57,918 nucleotides of DNA, from assembly GCA_021372295.1 (NCBI GenBank), contig JAJFUS010000036.1:1-57918 (forward strand), given 5' to 3'. The notes below the pieces were generated by a model. It was given only the letters and a program-made list of their open reading frames with translations. It was not told the origin of the DNA and searched no databases. Made by a program: the position numbers and the translations under genes. Source of the stretch: a bacterium. GTDB taxonomy: Bacteria > Armatimonadota > UBA5829. This document shows positions 17,687-25,986 of the stretch, in pieces. Numbering within the stretch: position 1 is the stretch's first letter; every line of letters starts with the position of its first letter.

Positions 17687-18254
17687 GTTGCTTCACAACC
17701 TTGGCGGGCACACCCGCGACCATAACATTATCGGGCACATCGCTTGTAACTACTGAACCTGCGGCCACAACACTGCGCTTGCCTATTGTAACTCCCGGCA
17801 AAATGCAGGCTCCCACACATATCCACGCGCCTTCTTCAATGTGAACGCTTTTGCCTATAGTCGGCCCGATCCTTCCTGGGTGATTGTCGGTTGTGTGCGT
17901 GCCCGTGACAATCGTCACTTTCGGCGACAGCACGGCGTGGTCGCCAATGATTACGGCTGCATCGTGACAGTCGATATGACAACAGGCGCCGATGCTTGCG
18001 AACGAGCCGACTGTGAGCTTAAACCCGCCCAGACGCACGCCCTGTCGAACCATTGCGCCATAACCGGCCTTAACACCGAAAACACCCAAAAATTTCGCTC
18101 GCAGTATCGCCGATACTTCATCGTCAGCGGACATATACATAAGGGCGTTGACAAAGCTCAAAGCCCAATGCCGGGGGAAAGTGCGGCATTCTCTTCCTAT
18201 CATGCGAACCCAGTTTGAGATCTTTGAGAACAAGTTCATGTATAATCTTTCCAC
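17679..18254 (-). CDS. Hexapeptide-repeat acyltransferase (WcaF/maltose acetyltransferase-like)
   Basis: 191 residues forming a left-handed beta-helix of hexapeptide turns, visible as VIIGDHAVLSPKVTIVTG, IEEGAWICVGACILPGVTIG and the closing VVTSDVPDNVMVAGVPAKVV. His in TGTHTTDNH is the usual catalytic base. Such enzymes O-acetylate sugars using acetyl-CoA; a role in decorating this glycan is inferred from context. The first 50 residues are an N-terminal extension rich in aromatic residues. The GTG start shares its G with the upstream TAG (TAGTG); an ATG five codons later is an alternative. Confidence 0.86.
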   Translation of the reverse strand: MERLYMNLFSKISNWVRMIGRECRTFPRHWALSFVNALMYMSADDEVSAILRAKFLGVFGVKAGYGAMVRQGVRLGGFKLTVGSFASIGACCHIDCHDAAVIIGDHAVLSPKVTIVTGTHTTDNHPGRIGPTIGKSVHIEEGAWICVGACILPGVTIGKRSVVAAGSVVTSDVPDNVMVAGVPAKVVKQLD

Positions 18255-18847
18255 TAGTGCAGCAGCTTAGCGTATTTGGGCTGATAGCTCAGGTCGCGCG
18301 TTCGCTCGCCTATTTTTTTTGCTGGAACGCCTCCGACAATCTCATACTCGCCGACATCTTTGGTGACCACCGCTCCGGCGGCCACTCCGGCTCCTTTTCC
18401 AATAGTGACTCCCGGCAGGATCAATGCCCTTGAACCGGTGAATGTGTAGTCCTCAAGCGTAACTTGACCGCCTACAGCGCCGAAATCAGGACTCTGCGGA
18501 TCGTGCTCCTGAGTATATATCGCAGTCTCACCGGCTATGTTGACGTTGTTGCCGATCTTGAGACCTTCCCTGCCATCGAGAAAACAACAGTGCCCGATCA
18601 CGCAGTTGTCCCCGATTACCACGCCGCGAGGATTATAGAACCTGCATCCGAAGTGCAGATTGCTGTGCTTGCCTATCTTTATTCCAAAGACTTTTCGATA
18701 CAAAAGGAGCCGCACGTTGTGAGACGGAATGCTGCCCGTCATGGAGCAGAAAAACTCCGCCACGTCTGCTCCCCAGTACCTCAGCCGACGAATGCAGACG
18801 TTAATTCCGCGAATTAATAACGGTGGTCGTTTTTTACTTTGTGCCAT
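18254..18847 (-). CDS. Hexapeptide-repeat acyltransferase
   Basis: 197 residues with hexapeptide coils (VVIGDNCVIGHCCFLDG, LKIGNNVNIAGETAIYTQEH, GSRALILPGVTIGKGAG) and the usual end VVTKDVGEYEIVGGVPAKKIG. His in TQEHDPQSPDF is the likely catalytic residue. With the next gene it makes a tandem acyltransferase pair, as in colanic-acid-like loci, suggesting two O-acylations or one heteromeric enzyme. The ATG at 18847 (MAQSKKRP) is 19 bp after the upstream glycosyltransferase; the longer frame runs into that gene and is rejected. Confidence 0.86.
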   Translation of the reverse strand: MAQSKKRPPLLIRGINVCIRRLRYWGADVAEFFCSMTGSIPSHNVRLLLYRKVFGIKIGKHSNLHFGCRFYNPRGVVIGDNCVIGHCCFLDGREGLKIGNNVNIAGETAIYTQEHDPQSPDFGAVGGQVTLEDYTFTGSRALILPGVTIGKGAGVAAGAVVTKDVGEYEIVGGVPAKKIGERTRDLSYQPKYAKLLH

Positions 18848-18866
18848 GTTGTCGCATCGCTTTCCA

Positions 18867-20030
18867 TTACGTCCTGATGATGGAATCAATGGCGGATCGA
18901 AGTCCGTCAATAGACTTCTGCCATGTCCAGTTGTCTCGAACGTGTTCCACTCCTGCCGCGCCCATTTTTCGTATCAGATCTGGGTTGTCGATTATGCGCA
19001 TAACGGCGTCCGCGAACTCCTGCGGGTCGCGGTCGGTCAGGTAACCCGTGACGCCGTGTGTGACTGTCTCCCTGATTCCGCCTTCGGCAACAGCCACGAC
19101 TGGCGTTGCGCATGCCATCGACTCTATCGGGACTAGGCCGAACGGTTCGAGTATCGTCGCGTATACTGTTGCTTTGCTTGTTCGGTAAAGGCTCACAAGA
19201 TCTTCATCGGTAATATCTTCGTAAAACTCCACGCGGACACCTTTGGCGTCGCATTTTTCTTTTAGCTGGGACTTCGCGCCCAGGTTGTACCTGCCGCATA
19301 CGAGCCTCAGGATCGGCCGGTCGGTCGATTTTATTCTGGACAGACTTTCGATCAGGAAATCGTGCCCCTTGAACGGAGCCATAGCGCCTACCATGATTAC
19401 GGCGTGGTCTCGCTTTTCGTCGGCTGGACGGTAGACGTTCGTATTCACGCCGACGTAATTGACTGTCGGGAAAATGCCGTAAATGCGCGCGATAGTCTCG
19501 CGGGTGAAGCGTGAATTACACAATACCGCGTTGGCGGCTTTAAGTCCGTCGTATTCGTTTTTTACTGCCATTCGCCGGTAAATGGCGGTTGCGGGCGCAG
19601 TAAATGGGACAAGGGGCGTTCCTGATAACACAGCTTCGTGAGCCCAGCGCAGGGGCTCATGGCAGTAATAGAGAGTGGGCGTGCGCAGGTATTTGAGCAC
19701 CGGCGGGGTTTGCGTGGTAAAGCAGGGGTGGACTATTACCGCGTCGTAGCCCTCCGAATCTATCGCCGCCGCCACATTTTTGCACGCTGCTTCCATCATT
19801 TTCAGGTTCAGCATACCTATAGCCGGATACAGCCTGCCAAAAGGGTATCCGGGGCATGTAAACTGCCTGACAGTGAAGCTCCTGGTTAGGGGGCAGCGAT
19901 CGTCCGCGCGGTTCGTGGTTCCGGCGAACGTATATATTGCGCTGACGTCTGAGCCCAGTCGGCTCACTTGTTCGCGCAGCACTTTCATTGCGCCGCCGTA
20001 GGGCAGATTGTGAAAGAATGCTATTTTCAT
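18867..20030 (-). CDS. GT4-family glycosyltransferase
   Basis: A 387-residue retaining GT-B enzyme. The donor half shows VGAMAPFKGHDFLIE, the EX7E motif EPFGLVPIE (Glu295 and Glu303) and ATPVVAVAEGGIRETVTHG, typical of GT4 mannosyl- and galactosyltransferases. The N-terminal half has FHNLPYGGAMKVL, the acceptor-side glycine loop. It differs from the Stp1-like enzymes of the locus and is closer to classical WcaL/PimB-type GT4. The ATG overlaps the upstream gene as ATGA. Substrate not readable. Confidence 0.9.
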   Translation of the reverse strand: MKIAFFHNLPYGGAMKVLREQVSRLGSDVSAIYTFAGTTNRADDRCPLTRSFTVRQFTCPGYPFGRLYPAIGMLNLKMMEAACKNVAAAIDSEGYDAVIVHPCFTTQTPPVLKYLRTPTLYYCHEPLRWAHEAVLSGTPLVPFTAPATAIYRRMAVKNEYDGLKAANAVLCNSRFTRETIARIYGIFPTVNYVGVNTNVYRPADEKRDHAVIMVGAMAPFKGHDFLIESLSRIKSTDRPILRLVCGRYNLGAKSQLKEKCDAKGVRVEFYEDITDEDLVSLYRTSKATVYATILEPFGLVPIESMACATPVVAVAEGGIRETVTHGVTGYLTDRDPQEFADAVMRIIDNPDLIRKMGAAGVEHVRDNWTWQKSIDGLRSAIDSIIRT

Positions 20031-21223
20031 AATAAATTATCTTTGGGCATGCGCGCCTTCAATGCAGCCTGGATGAGACCATCTGCCGCAACGCTCCACG
20101 AATGAGACTCCGACACGTAATCCCTGCCGCGACGCCCTATTGCGGCAAGTTCATCGGGGTTTGCGACAGCCCACTTCATCGCCGACGTTAAGTCGCACTG
20201 TTCCTGATCGTCAGTTGCGACTTTAAGGCAGGCATCATCGTCAAAGTCGGCGAATTCGCCTGTGTCACTTACTATTATAGGCTTTCCGCAGCTCATTACT
20301 CTAAGCGCAGGCCCGGAGGACTCTCCGAGCCACGGATTTCTCAAGTTAACGCACACGTCAATCGCGCTCATGTAATCGTAGAACCTGCTAATATCTACGC
20401 GGCCGGTAATCACGACGTTCCTCGAAAGCCCCATGGAATCGACAAGCGCTTGCCATTCATCGTTTGCATGCCCGACCAGGCACATTTGCATATCAGGGTT
20501 ACCGGCAACCAGTTCTGACAGAGCCTTGAGAGCTATGTGTATGCGTTTCCGCTTGTCCACGGTTCCGAACGCGCCCAGGATGAACGCATGCTCGTTCAAA
20601 CCGAGATTACGTCTTGCGGCAGCCGTATCATCATACGTCGTCAAAGGACGCTCGCTCGCTCCGTGTGGGACGACGCCTACGCATGCCCGCGGATGCTTAT
20701 GAATAAAAGCTTTGCGCGCGGCGTCGCTGTGCACGACCAGCAGTTTCGCTGACGCAACCCGTTTGGTCATTGTATAGTCTGTCATGTCAGGGCAGCGCCT
20801 GTGCGCAATGAATTTCCAAACGGACCGGGCATACGCCGACAAACCCTCTTGGCGAAGAAGCTCCAGAAAGTACGCCGCGAATCGTCTGCTGGCGATGTAC
20901 TTTTCGCCGTATATCCCGGATAAATTAAGATCGTGCAAAACCACTACGCACTGGCAGCGTTCTGCTATTCTTACCGCCGGGTCGAAGTCGACGCCCTGCG
21001 CAACATTTACGATTACGCCGTCATAGTCTCCGATTCGCCCGGTCAACTCGGAGTGATGCCGCAGCTCAACCCCGTCGCAGCAGGCCGGGGTGTATCCGTC
21101 GCCCAGCCAGTATATGTCCACGACGGCTTTTTCAAGCAGGCTTGGCAGCAAATCCGCGCTGTAGTCCGCTATGCCCGACGTATGCGGCGGCAACGGTGTG
21201 ATTAGTGCAATTCGCGGCTTCAT
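20027..21223 (-). CDS. GT4-family glycosyltransferase
   Basis: A 398-residue GT-B glycosyltransferase with ITPLPPHTSGIADYSADLL at the N-terminus, a loop shared with GT4 enzymes of capsule loci. The donor half shows LGAFGTVDKRKRIHIALKAL, LGESSGPALRVMSCGKP and IIVSDTGEFADF. It is coupled to both neighbours by 4-bp ATGA overlaps. The Glu-Ser-Ser-Gly donor motif stands in place of the more common EX7E spacing, so the donor could differ from that of the 18867-20030 enzyme. Substrate unknown. Confidence 0.87.
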   Translation of the reverse strand: MKPRIALITPLPPHTSGIADYSADLLPSLLEKAVVDIYWLGDGYTPACCDGVELRHHSELTGRIGDYDGVIVNVAQGVDFDPAVRIAERCQCVVVLHDLNLSGIYGEKYIASRRFAAYFLELLRQEGLSAYARSVWKFIAHRRCPDMTDYTMTKRVASAKLLVVHSDAARKAFIHKHPRACVGVVPHGASERPLTTYDDTAAARRNLGLNEHAFILGAFGTVDKRKRIHIALKALSELVAGNPDMQMCLVGHANDEWQALVDSMGLSRNVVITGRVDISRFYDYMSAIDVCVNLRNPWLGESSGPALRVMSCGKPIIVSDTGEFADFDDDACLKVATDDQEQCDLTSAMKWAVANPDELAAIGRRGRDYVSESHSWSVAADGLIQAALKARMPKDNLL

Positions 21224-22416
21224 GTCGCCACCTTTGCTGTTTGCGAATTACCCAGTGCGGCGGCAATGGCCTGATCCACTTTGGGATAGAGCGTCTCCCA
21301 GTCGAAAGAGTCTTTGCCGTAATTGAATCCTCTTTCAGCGAGAGTTGCACCCAATTCAGGATTCTGCAGCAGCTTAACGCACTTTTTCGCGAGGTCATCG
21401 GGTCGATTAGCAATCAAGAGGGTCTCGCCGTCATGAGCACCGAGACCGGCGCAGCCCACTGACGTCGTGACGATAGGCAGGCCGTTCGACCATGCTTCCA
21501 ATATTTTTAACCTCGTGCCGGACCCGACTTGCAGTGGAACCACAAGGCAAGACGACTTCGTCAGAAACGGCTCGATATTATCGACAAACCCGTGAACGCA
21601 CACGCCGCGCTGGCTCTTGAGCGAGTCCAATCGACTGTCATATCGGCCAACGATGTCAAGCACGGCGTCCGGGATCGTCTTCAATACACGCGGCCACACC
21701 ATCTTGCAAAACCAAAGCATTCCATCAATATTCGGCTGATACAGGAGCAGCCCGCAAAACAGCAGGCGTTTGCCGTCGCGCGGGGCGATTTTTGGTTTGT
21801 TGGAGAAGTCGAAACCGTTTGGAAGCAATATTACATGCCCCGGCGCTTTCAGGTCGGCGGCCTCGTCTGGGTTGGACATCAGAACCACGTCGCACTGCCT
21901 GGCTCGCTTGAGCTCGGCTGCGTTGAAGAACGGGACGTCCGCTTTTATCAGCAAACGGCGGAACAGAGGCTGTTGACGCGCATGCAGGGCGTATTTCCAG
22001 GACTCGCGGTCGCACATGTCGAATATCGTCGGAACGCCGGTCGGGACTCCCGTAAACCAGATCGAAGGGCTCTGATAATACCACAGCAAATCTGGACGTT
22101 CTTCATTTACAAGTCTCTGGAGCGACTCGCGGAACAGATCGCGATACCCCGGCAGCAAGTCCATTCTGTATTTCGCGATGGACATGGACGCTATACGGTC
22201 AGCCAGGCGGTTTGCATGCGACGAATCGAGAACGCGGCGCTGGCAGCCGAAGCCGTCGCCATTCATGAATCGCTGCCGCTCCTCATCAAACGGATTGGCG
22301 AGCACCACGATGACTTCGTGATCCCGTTTCAACTTCTGGATCAACCTGAAGCACCTGATCGCTCCTCCCGAGGTCGCCGGCCAGGGACTGGATTGGACGA
22401 CACAATAAATTTTCAA
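21220..22416 (-). CDS. GT4-family glycosyltransferase (Stp1-like)
   Basis: A 398-residue GT-B enzyme. The start TSGGAIRCFRLIQKLKRDHE and the donor half (LFCGLLLYQPNIDGM, VHGFVDNIEPFL, VPLQVGSGTRLKILEAWSNG, LPIVTTSVGCAG) place it in the Stp1-like group. It starts with TTG at 22416 behind a good GGGAGAA ribosome-binding site about 10 bp upstream, which outweighs the weak start codon. It is 30 bp downstream of the pyruvyl-transferase gene. Substrate unknown. Confidence 0.86.
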   Translation of the reverse strand: MKIYCVVQSSPWPATSGGAIRCFRLIQKLKRDHEVIVVLANPFDEERQRFMNGDGFGCQRRVLDSSHANRLADRIASMSIAKYRMDLLPGYRDLFRESLQRLVNEERPDLLWYYQSPSIWFTGVPTGVPTIFDMCDRESWKYALHARQQPLFRRLLIKADVPFFNAAELKRARQCDVVLMSNPDEAADLKAPGHVILLPNGFDFSNKPKIAPRDGKRLLFCGLLLYQPNIDGMLWFCKMVWPRVLKTIPDAVLDIVGRYDSRLDSLKSQRGVCVHGFVDNIEPFLTKSSCLVVPLQVGSGTRLKILEAWSNGLPIVTTSVGCAGLGAHDGETLLIANRPDDLAKKCVKLLQNPELGATLAERGFNYGKDSFDWETLYPKVDQAIAAALGNSQTAKVAT

Positions 22417-22446
22417 TTAATTGTTCTCCCAATACGACCGATCCGG

Positions 22447-23664
22447 CTATTTGCCATCCAAATAACCGAGCAATATCTTACCGGCTTCTCTGGCCCGGTC
22501 ACACATCACGGGCGCTTGTTCCGACAACGTTTCACGCACGCGAGACTCCGCAGCGGCGATCGCACGAGTCTTTTCCGACAAGACTTCCGCCGTAAGGTCA
22601 TCGACCGGGATCAGCCAGTCGAGGTTTCCATACACGTCCTGATTGATTCCGCGCGCCTTTGTGCTGTAGCCGATGGATATTGTCGGCACGCCCGTGGACA
22701 GCGCCGCGATGGTGCTGTGGGTCCGTGCGCCAATAAAAATCCTGAGCTTCGATATAACCCACTTATACTCGGCAGCGCATAGATTGCCGGGCAAAACGGC
22801 GAGTTTTGAACGCTCACCCGAGAATTCGTCTGCGATCCGGCTCAGGAAAGCATGATCGTTATCCATATCGCTGATTACATGCGGAATCAGCAGCAGAGGC
22901 CCGATTTTCGCGTCAAGCAGGGCGCGCGCGCAATCGGCTGCCAACTGCGCCCAGTTGTCACCTTGATCTTTGCGATATTTGCCTGCCAGGGAACTTAAGT
23001 TCAGCCCCACGGCGCCGTCGCTTAACAGTTCGGAAATTTCCGGCGGAAGATCGGGCTGCGCAGGCTTCAGCGTAAACGCCGGATCAGCTACCAAACGGAC
23101 GTTACCGATTACGCCAATCGACGCCAGATACGACGCGGTAACTGTTTCTCTTGCAAAGACGAGGTTGAGCCGGTTCAGATGCTCGCTCATCATTTGTTCG
23201 ATTGCGGGGTCGGCGTCGTAAGGCCCTATGCTGGCTCCCCAAAGGAAGACCGGCTTTCCCAAACTCAACAATGCTTCATCCTGGCATACGAATTGCCCGA
23301 GCGTGCCATAGTCTAGGGTATATAGGTCGCCGCCGATTTCCAGTGCGCAGTCCGAGTTTTTCAGCTCGCTCAACTGCGTATGAAACATCCTGTGTTTCCA
23401 GCTGCCCGTGCCGTAACGCAGCCTGTATTTCCACCATGCCGGGCTGAATTTCGCCACGGAGTTTGCGCAATGAGGCCGCCAGCGGATTCGACAGTCAGGT
23501 TCGTCGACCGGTTTCTCTACGTCCAGGCAACTCGCCGTGTATGTCAGCGACGGATCGATCTCGGACAAAATATTCACGGTGCTTCGGATGATCGCCTCGC
23601 AGCCGCGATTGCCGTAATCGCCGCACCCAACAAACAAGACTCGTCTTTTACCGGGCATCGTCAT
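22447..23664 (-). CDS. Polysaccharide pyruvyl transferase family protein
   Basis: A 405-residue protein of the CsaB/WcaK/PssM family, which transfers a pyruvyl ketal from phosphoenolpyruvate to a sugar of a surface glycan. The N-terminus has FVGCGDYGNRGCEAIIRS, the C-terminal half FIGARTHSTIAALSTGVPT with the conserved Arg-Thr-His, followed by SIGYSTKARGI. Pyruvylation would add negative charge to the polymer. The ATG overlaps the end of the wzt gene by 17 bp; an internal ATG two codons later is equally possible. Family assignment firm; acceptor sugar unknown. Confidence 0.87.
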   Translation of the reverse strand: MTMPGKRRVLFVGCGDYGNRGCEAIIRSTVNILSEIDPSLTYTASCLDVEKPVDEPDCRIRWRPHCANSVAKFSPAWWKYRLRYGTGSWKHRMFHTQLSELKNSDCALEIGGDLYTLDYGTLGQFVCQDEALLSLGKPVFLWGASIGPYDADPAIEQMMSEHLNRLNLVFARETVTASYLASIGVIGNVRLVADPAFTLKPAQPDLPPEISELLSDGAVGLNLSSLAGKYRKDQGDNWAQLAADCARALLDAKIGPLLLIPHVISDMDNDHAFLSRIADEFSGERSKLAVLPGNLCAAEYKWVISKLRIFIGARTHSTIAALSTGVPTISIGYSTKARGINQDVYGNLDWLIPVDDLTAEVLSEKTRAIAAAESRVRETLSEQAPVMCDRAREAGKILLGYLDGK

Positions 23665-24889
23665 CCTCGCAAGCGCCGCTGGTGTGGTAAGACCAGGACG
23701 AATCTACCCAGACATGGCCGAATCGCGGAGCGCCGGATCCAGCAGTCTGCGACGGCGGCAATATGGCCAGGTCGTTTGAGATGACTCCGTCGTCATAGAC
23801 CATTGTTCCATAGGCGTCGGCGGCCTTTATGCACACTCTATATCTGCCTGGAACAATGGGTACGGTATTGATCTCGACCTCGCAATATCCGGGCTGGGCT
23901 ATATCTGAAAGGCATGCGTTCTGCAGATTGCTGGAATGAACGATGATCCGCCCGACTTCGTCCAGAATTTGAACGCCGAGCCGTGGAGCCATCACTTTGT
24001 CGCTAACGGAATAGTTGATGCGCAATTTCAGTGGATCGCCCGAGCGTATTAACCATTCGCCGGTGTCGTTTAGAATATCCAGGCCGGTGATATGCATGGG
24101 AACGCCAGGCCGTGCGGCGGCGCTTGAATCCCCTGCGATTTTACGAGATCGATCTCTTTCGAGGATGAGCAGTTCGCCGTAAGTTTTTACGGCTTCCTGC
24201 GGGGCGCTGATGCTGTGAATCTGCCCACGGTTGATTACGACCACTCTGTCGCACAAACTGGATACCGCGCCCATGTTGTGCGACACAAACACTATGGTCT
24301 TCTCCGAGTCGCGCAGTTCCTGCATCCGTTGGGAGCACTTTTCTTGAAACGCCGCGTCCCCTACGCTTAATACTTCGTCTACGATCAGTATCTCCGGGTC
24401 GACATGCGCCGCCACCGCAAACCCTAACCGGGCGTACATTCCACTGGAATATCGTTTGACCGGAGTATCTATAAACCTTTCGAGCTCGGCAAACGCCACG
24501 ATCTCGTCAAACTTTTGGTCTATCTCCCGGCGGGTCATTCCAAGGATTGATCCGTTGAGGTAAATGTTCTCTCGTCCGGTCATCTCGGGATGAAACCCCG
24601 CGCCCACCTCGATAAGAGCCGAAACCCGTCCCCGCGTGCGTATGTGACCCGATGTGGGCTGCATGATCCTGGTCAGGAGTTTGAGCATGGTGCTCTTACC
24701 GGCGCCGTTGTGGCCGATTACGCCTATCGCTTCGCCTTGCTCGACATCGAAATTGACGTCTTTGAGCGCCCAAAAGTCCTGTCGTTTAGGGCGGCGAAAG
24801 ATTCCGCGCGCGGCGTCGGCGAGGTTCTTGGGCCTGTCGCCTGCCAGCACGAATTTCTTTGATACGTTTTCTACTGAGATAACCTTCAT
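23648..24889 (-). CDS. wzt: Polysaccharide ABC exporter ATP-binding protein (Wzt) with C-terminal glycan-recognition domain
   Basis: 413 residues. The nucleotide-binding domain has Walker A GHNGAGKST (59-67), signature RYSSGMYARLGF, Walker B ILIVDEVLSVGD and switch His in FVSHNMG. After about residue 250 comes an immunoglobulin-like Wzt_C domain (GLDILNDTGEW onward) of the type that binds the modified end of the exported glycan. That would make export dependent on chain-end modification. It pairs with the permease 6 bp upstream. The C-terminal extension past 390 is short and acidic. Confidence 0.93.
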   Translation of the reverse strand: MKVISVENVSKKFVLAGDRPKNLADAARGIFRRPKRQDFWALKDVNFDVEQGEAIGVIGHNGAGKSTMLKLLTRIMQPTSGHIRTRGRVSALIEVGAGFHPEMTGRENIYLNGSILGMTRREIDQKFDEIVAFAELERFIDTPVKRYSSGMYARLGFAVAAHVDPEILIVDEVLSVGDAAFQEKCSQRMQELRDSEKTIVFVSHNMGAVSSLCDRVVVINRGQIHSISAPQEAVKTYGELLILERDRSRKIAGDSSAAARPGVPMHITGLDILNDTGEWLIRSGDPLKLRINYSVSDKVMAPRLGVQILDEVGRIIVHSSNLQNACLSDIAQPGYCEVEINTVPIVPGRYRVCIKAADAYGTMVYDDGVISNDLAILPPSQTAGSGAPRFGHVWVDSSWSYHTSGACEDDDAR

Positions 24890-24895
24890 GGCTAG

Positions 24896-25714
24896 TTATA
24901 TAGTCTCCGCGAAGAGCGGTTCGAGTTTCTTGAACATTCGATATCCCAAGATCAGCACGACAATCGACAACACCGCTGAATAACCCAGCCAATTCCACAT
25001 CGGCGGCTCGCCCCGCAACGCCGCAGTGCGCGTGGCGTCTATGAGAACGGCCATTGGGTTCAGCATATACAGATTGAAAAACCGTTTCGGGACTAAATCC
25101 AGGCCATATATGATAGGCGACATATACATCCAGACCTGGGTCAGCAGCGGCAGCACATGTCTTATATCGCGATAGAACAAATTTGCGCTGGACAGAATAA
25201 ACGTGACGCCCAGCAAAAGTGCCGTTTCGATGATAAGGATGGGCAACGTCATCAGAATCCACGCATTGATGTGCACCCGGCAGATCACAAAAAGCCCGGC
25301 GAGCACGATGGCGCCCAGCGCCAGGTCAACCAGTTTGCCCAGAACCGCCGATATGGGAAAGACCTCTCGCGGAAAATATATCTTGGTGATCAGATTGAAG
25401 TTGCCCACCAGACACTCGGTGCCGCTTGTCAGCCCGCCTGCGAAAAACGTCCAGGGCAGCATCGCGATGTAGGCGAATATGGGGTAGGGAATCCCTTTTG
25501 TGTCGACCTTGGCAATGTAGGACATCACGATCGTGAAAACGGCCGTCATCGCCAGCGGTTGCAGCAGCGCCCACAAAATACCCAGCACCGACTGCTTGTA
25601 ACGGGAGCGAATGTCCCTCTGTGTCAGACTGTAAACCAATTCGCGATGATGCCACAGAGTGCGAAGCGCCCCGGGCTTTTTTACTTCCGGCCAATCGGCT
25701 AAGAGTTGTTCCAC
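24896..25714 (-). CDS. wzm: Polysaccharide ABC exporter permease (Wzm, ABC-2 family)
   Basis: A 272-residue inner-membrane permease with six predicted helices. The N-terminal LVYSLTQRDIRSRYKQSVLG and LWALLQPLAMTAVFTIVMSY are the hallmark of capsule/O-antigen ABC-2 permeases, and MYMSPIIYGLDLVPKR is the usual loop near the end. The GTG start at 25714 has TAGGAA about 9 bp upstream. It is the first gene after repeat copy B, so the repeat is in its upstream region; the following 22 genes run on with minimal gaps. Confidence 0.93.
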   Translation of the reverse strand: MEQLLADWPEVKKPGALRTLWHHRELVYSLTQRDIRSRYKQSVLGILWALLQPLAMTAVFTIVMSYIAKVDTKGIPYPIFAYIAMLPWTFFAGGLTSGTECLVGNFNLITKIYFPREVFPISAVLGKLVDLALGAIVLAGLFVICRVHINAWILMTLPILIIETALLLGVTFILSSANLFYRDIRHVLPLLTQVWMYMSPIIYGLDLVPKRFFNLYMLNPMAVLIDATRTAALRGEPPMWNWLGYSAVLSIVVLILGYRMFKKLEPLFAETI

Positions 25715-25752
25715 GACTTATTCCTATCGTAACCTAAACTTGCTGTATTGTT

Positions 25753-25955
25753 TTGAGGGTTTCACCCTCAAGCTCCTGACCAAGGGCCTCTGCCCTTGGA
25801 ACCCGCTGGGGCCGCGGGCCCCAGACCCCTATCTCTGAATTGGTTACCCCCGTGCACGGGGGTAACCAATTCAGGGTCAGAAGGTCCAGGAAACCCGGTT
25901 TCCTGGCAGAGTCCAGAGACAGGGTCTCTGGCAGGGTTTGGGGCGGAGCCCCAAA
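25753..25955. repeat. Composite multi-hairpin repeat, copy B (seven hairpins)
   Basis: Seven inverted repeats fill 203 bp. They are TTGAGGGT-ttc-ACCCTCAA at 25753-25771; CCAAGGGC-ctct-GCCCTTGG at 25780-25799; CTGGGGCC-gcg-GGCCCCAG at 25806-25824; a 40-bp perfect palindrome at 25835-25874 centred on GTGCAC; CCAGGAAACC-c-GGTTTCCTGG at 25886-25906; CCAGAGAC-agg-GTCTCTGG at 25913-25931; and TTTGGGGC-gga-GCCCCAAA at 25937-25955. It separates the kinase-like gene stop (25987) from the wzm start (25714). Linkers match copies A and C, while stem bases differ with both arms changed together. It could end or attenuate transcription, or stabilise mRNA; none of this is shown. Confidence 0.92.
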
Positions 25956-25986
25956 TCAAAAATGACAAGACTCGGATGCGAAAGCG

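Noticed and set aside
21529..22782. 417-codon plus-strand open frame
   Set aside because: Antisense across a glycosyltransferase and the pyruvyl-transferase gene, both with clear motifs. No ribosome-binding site or domain.
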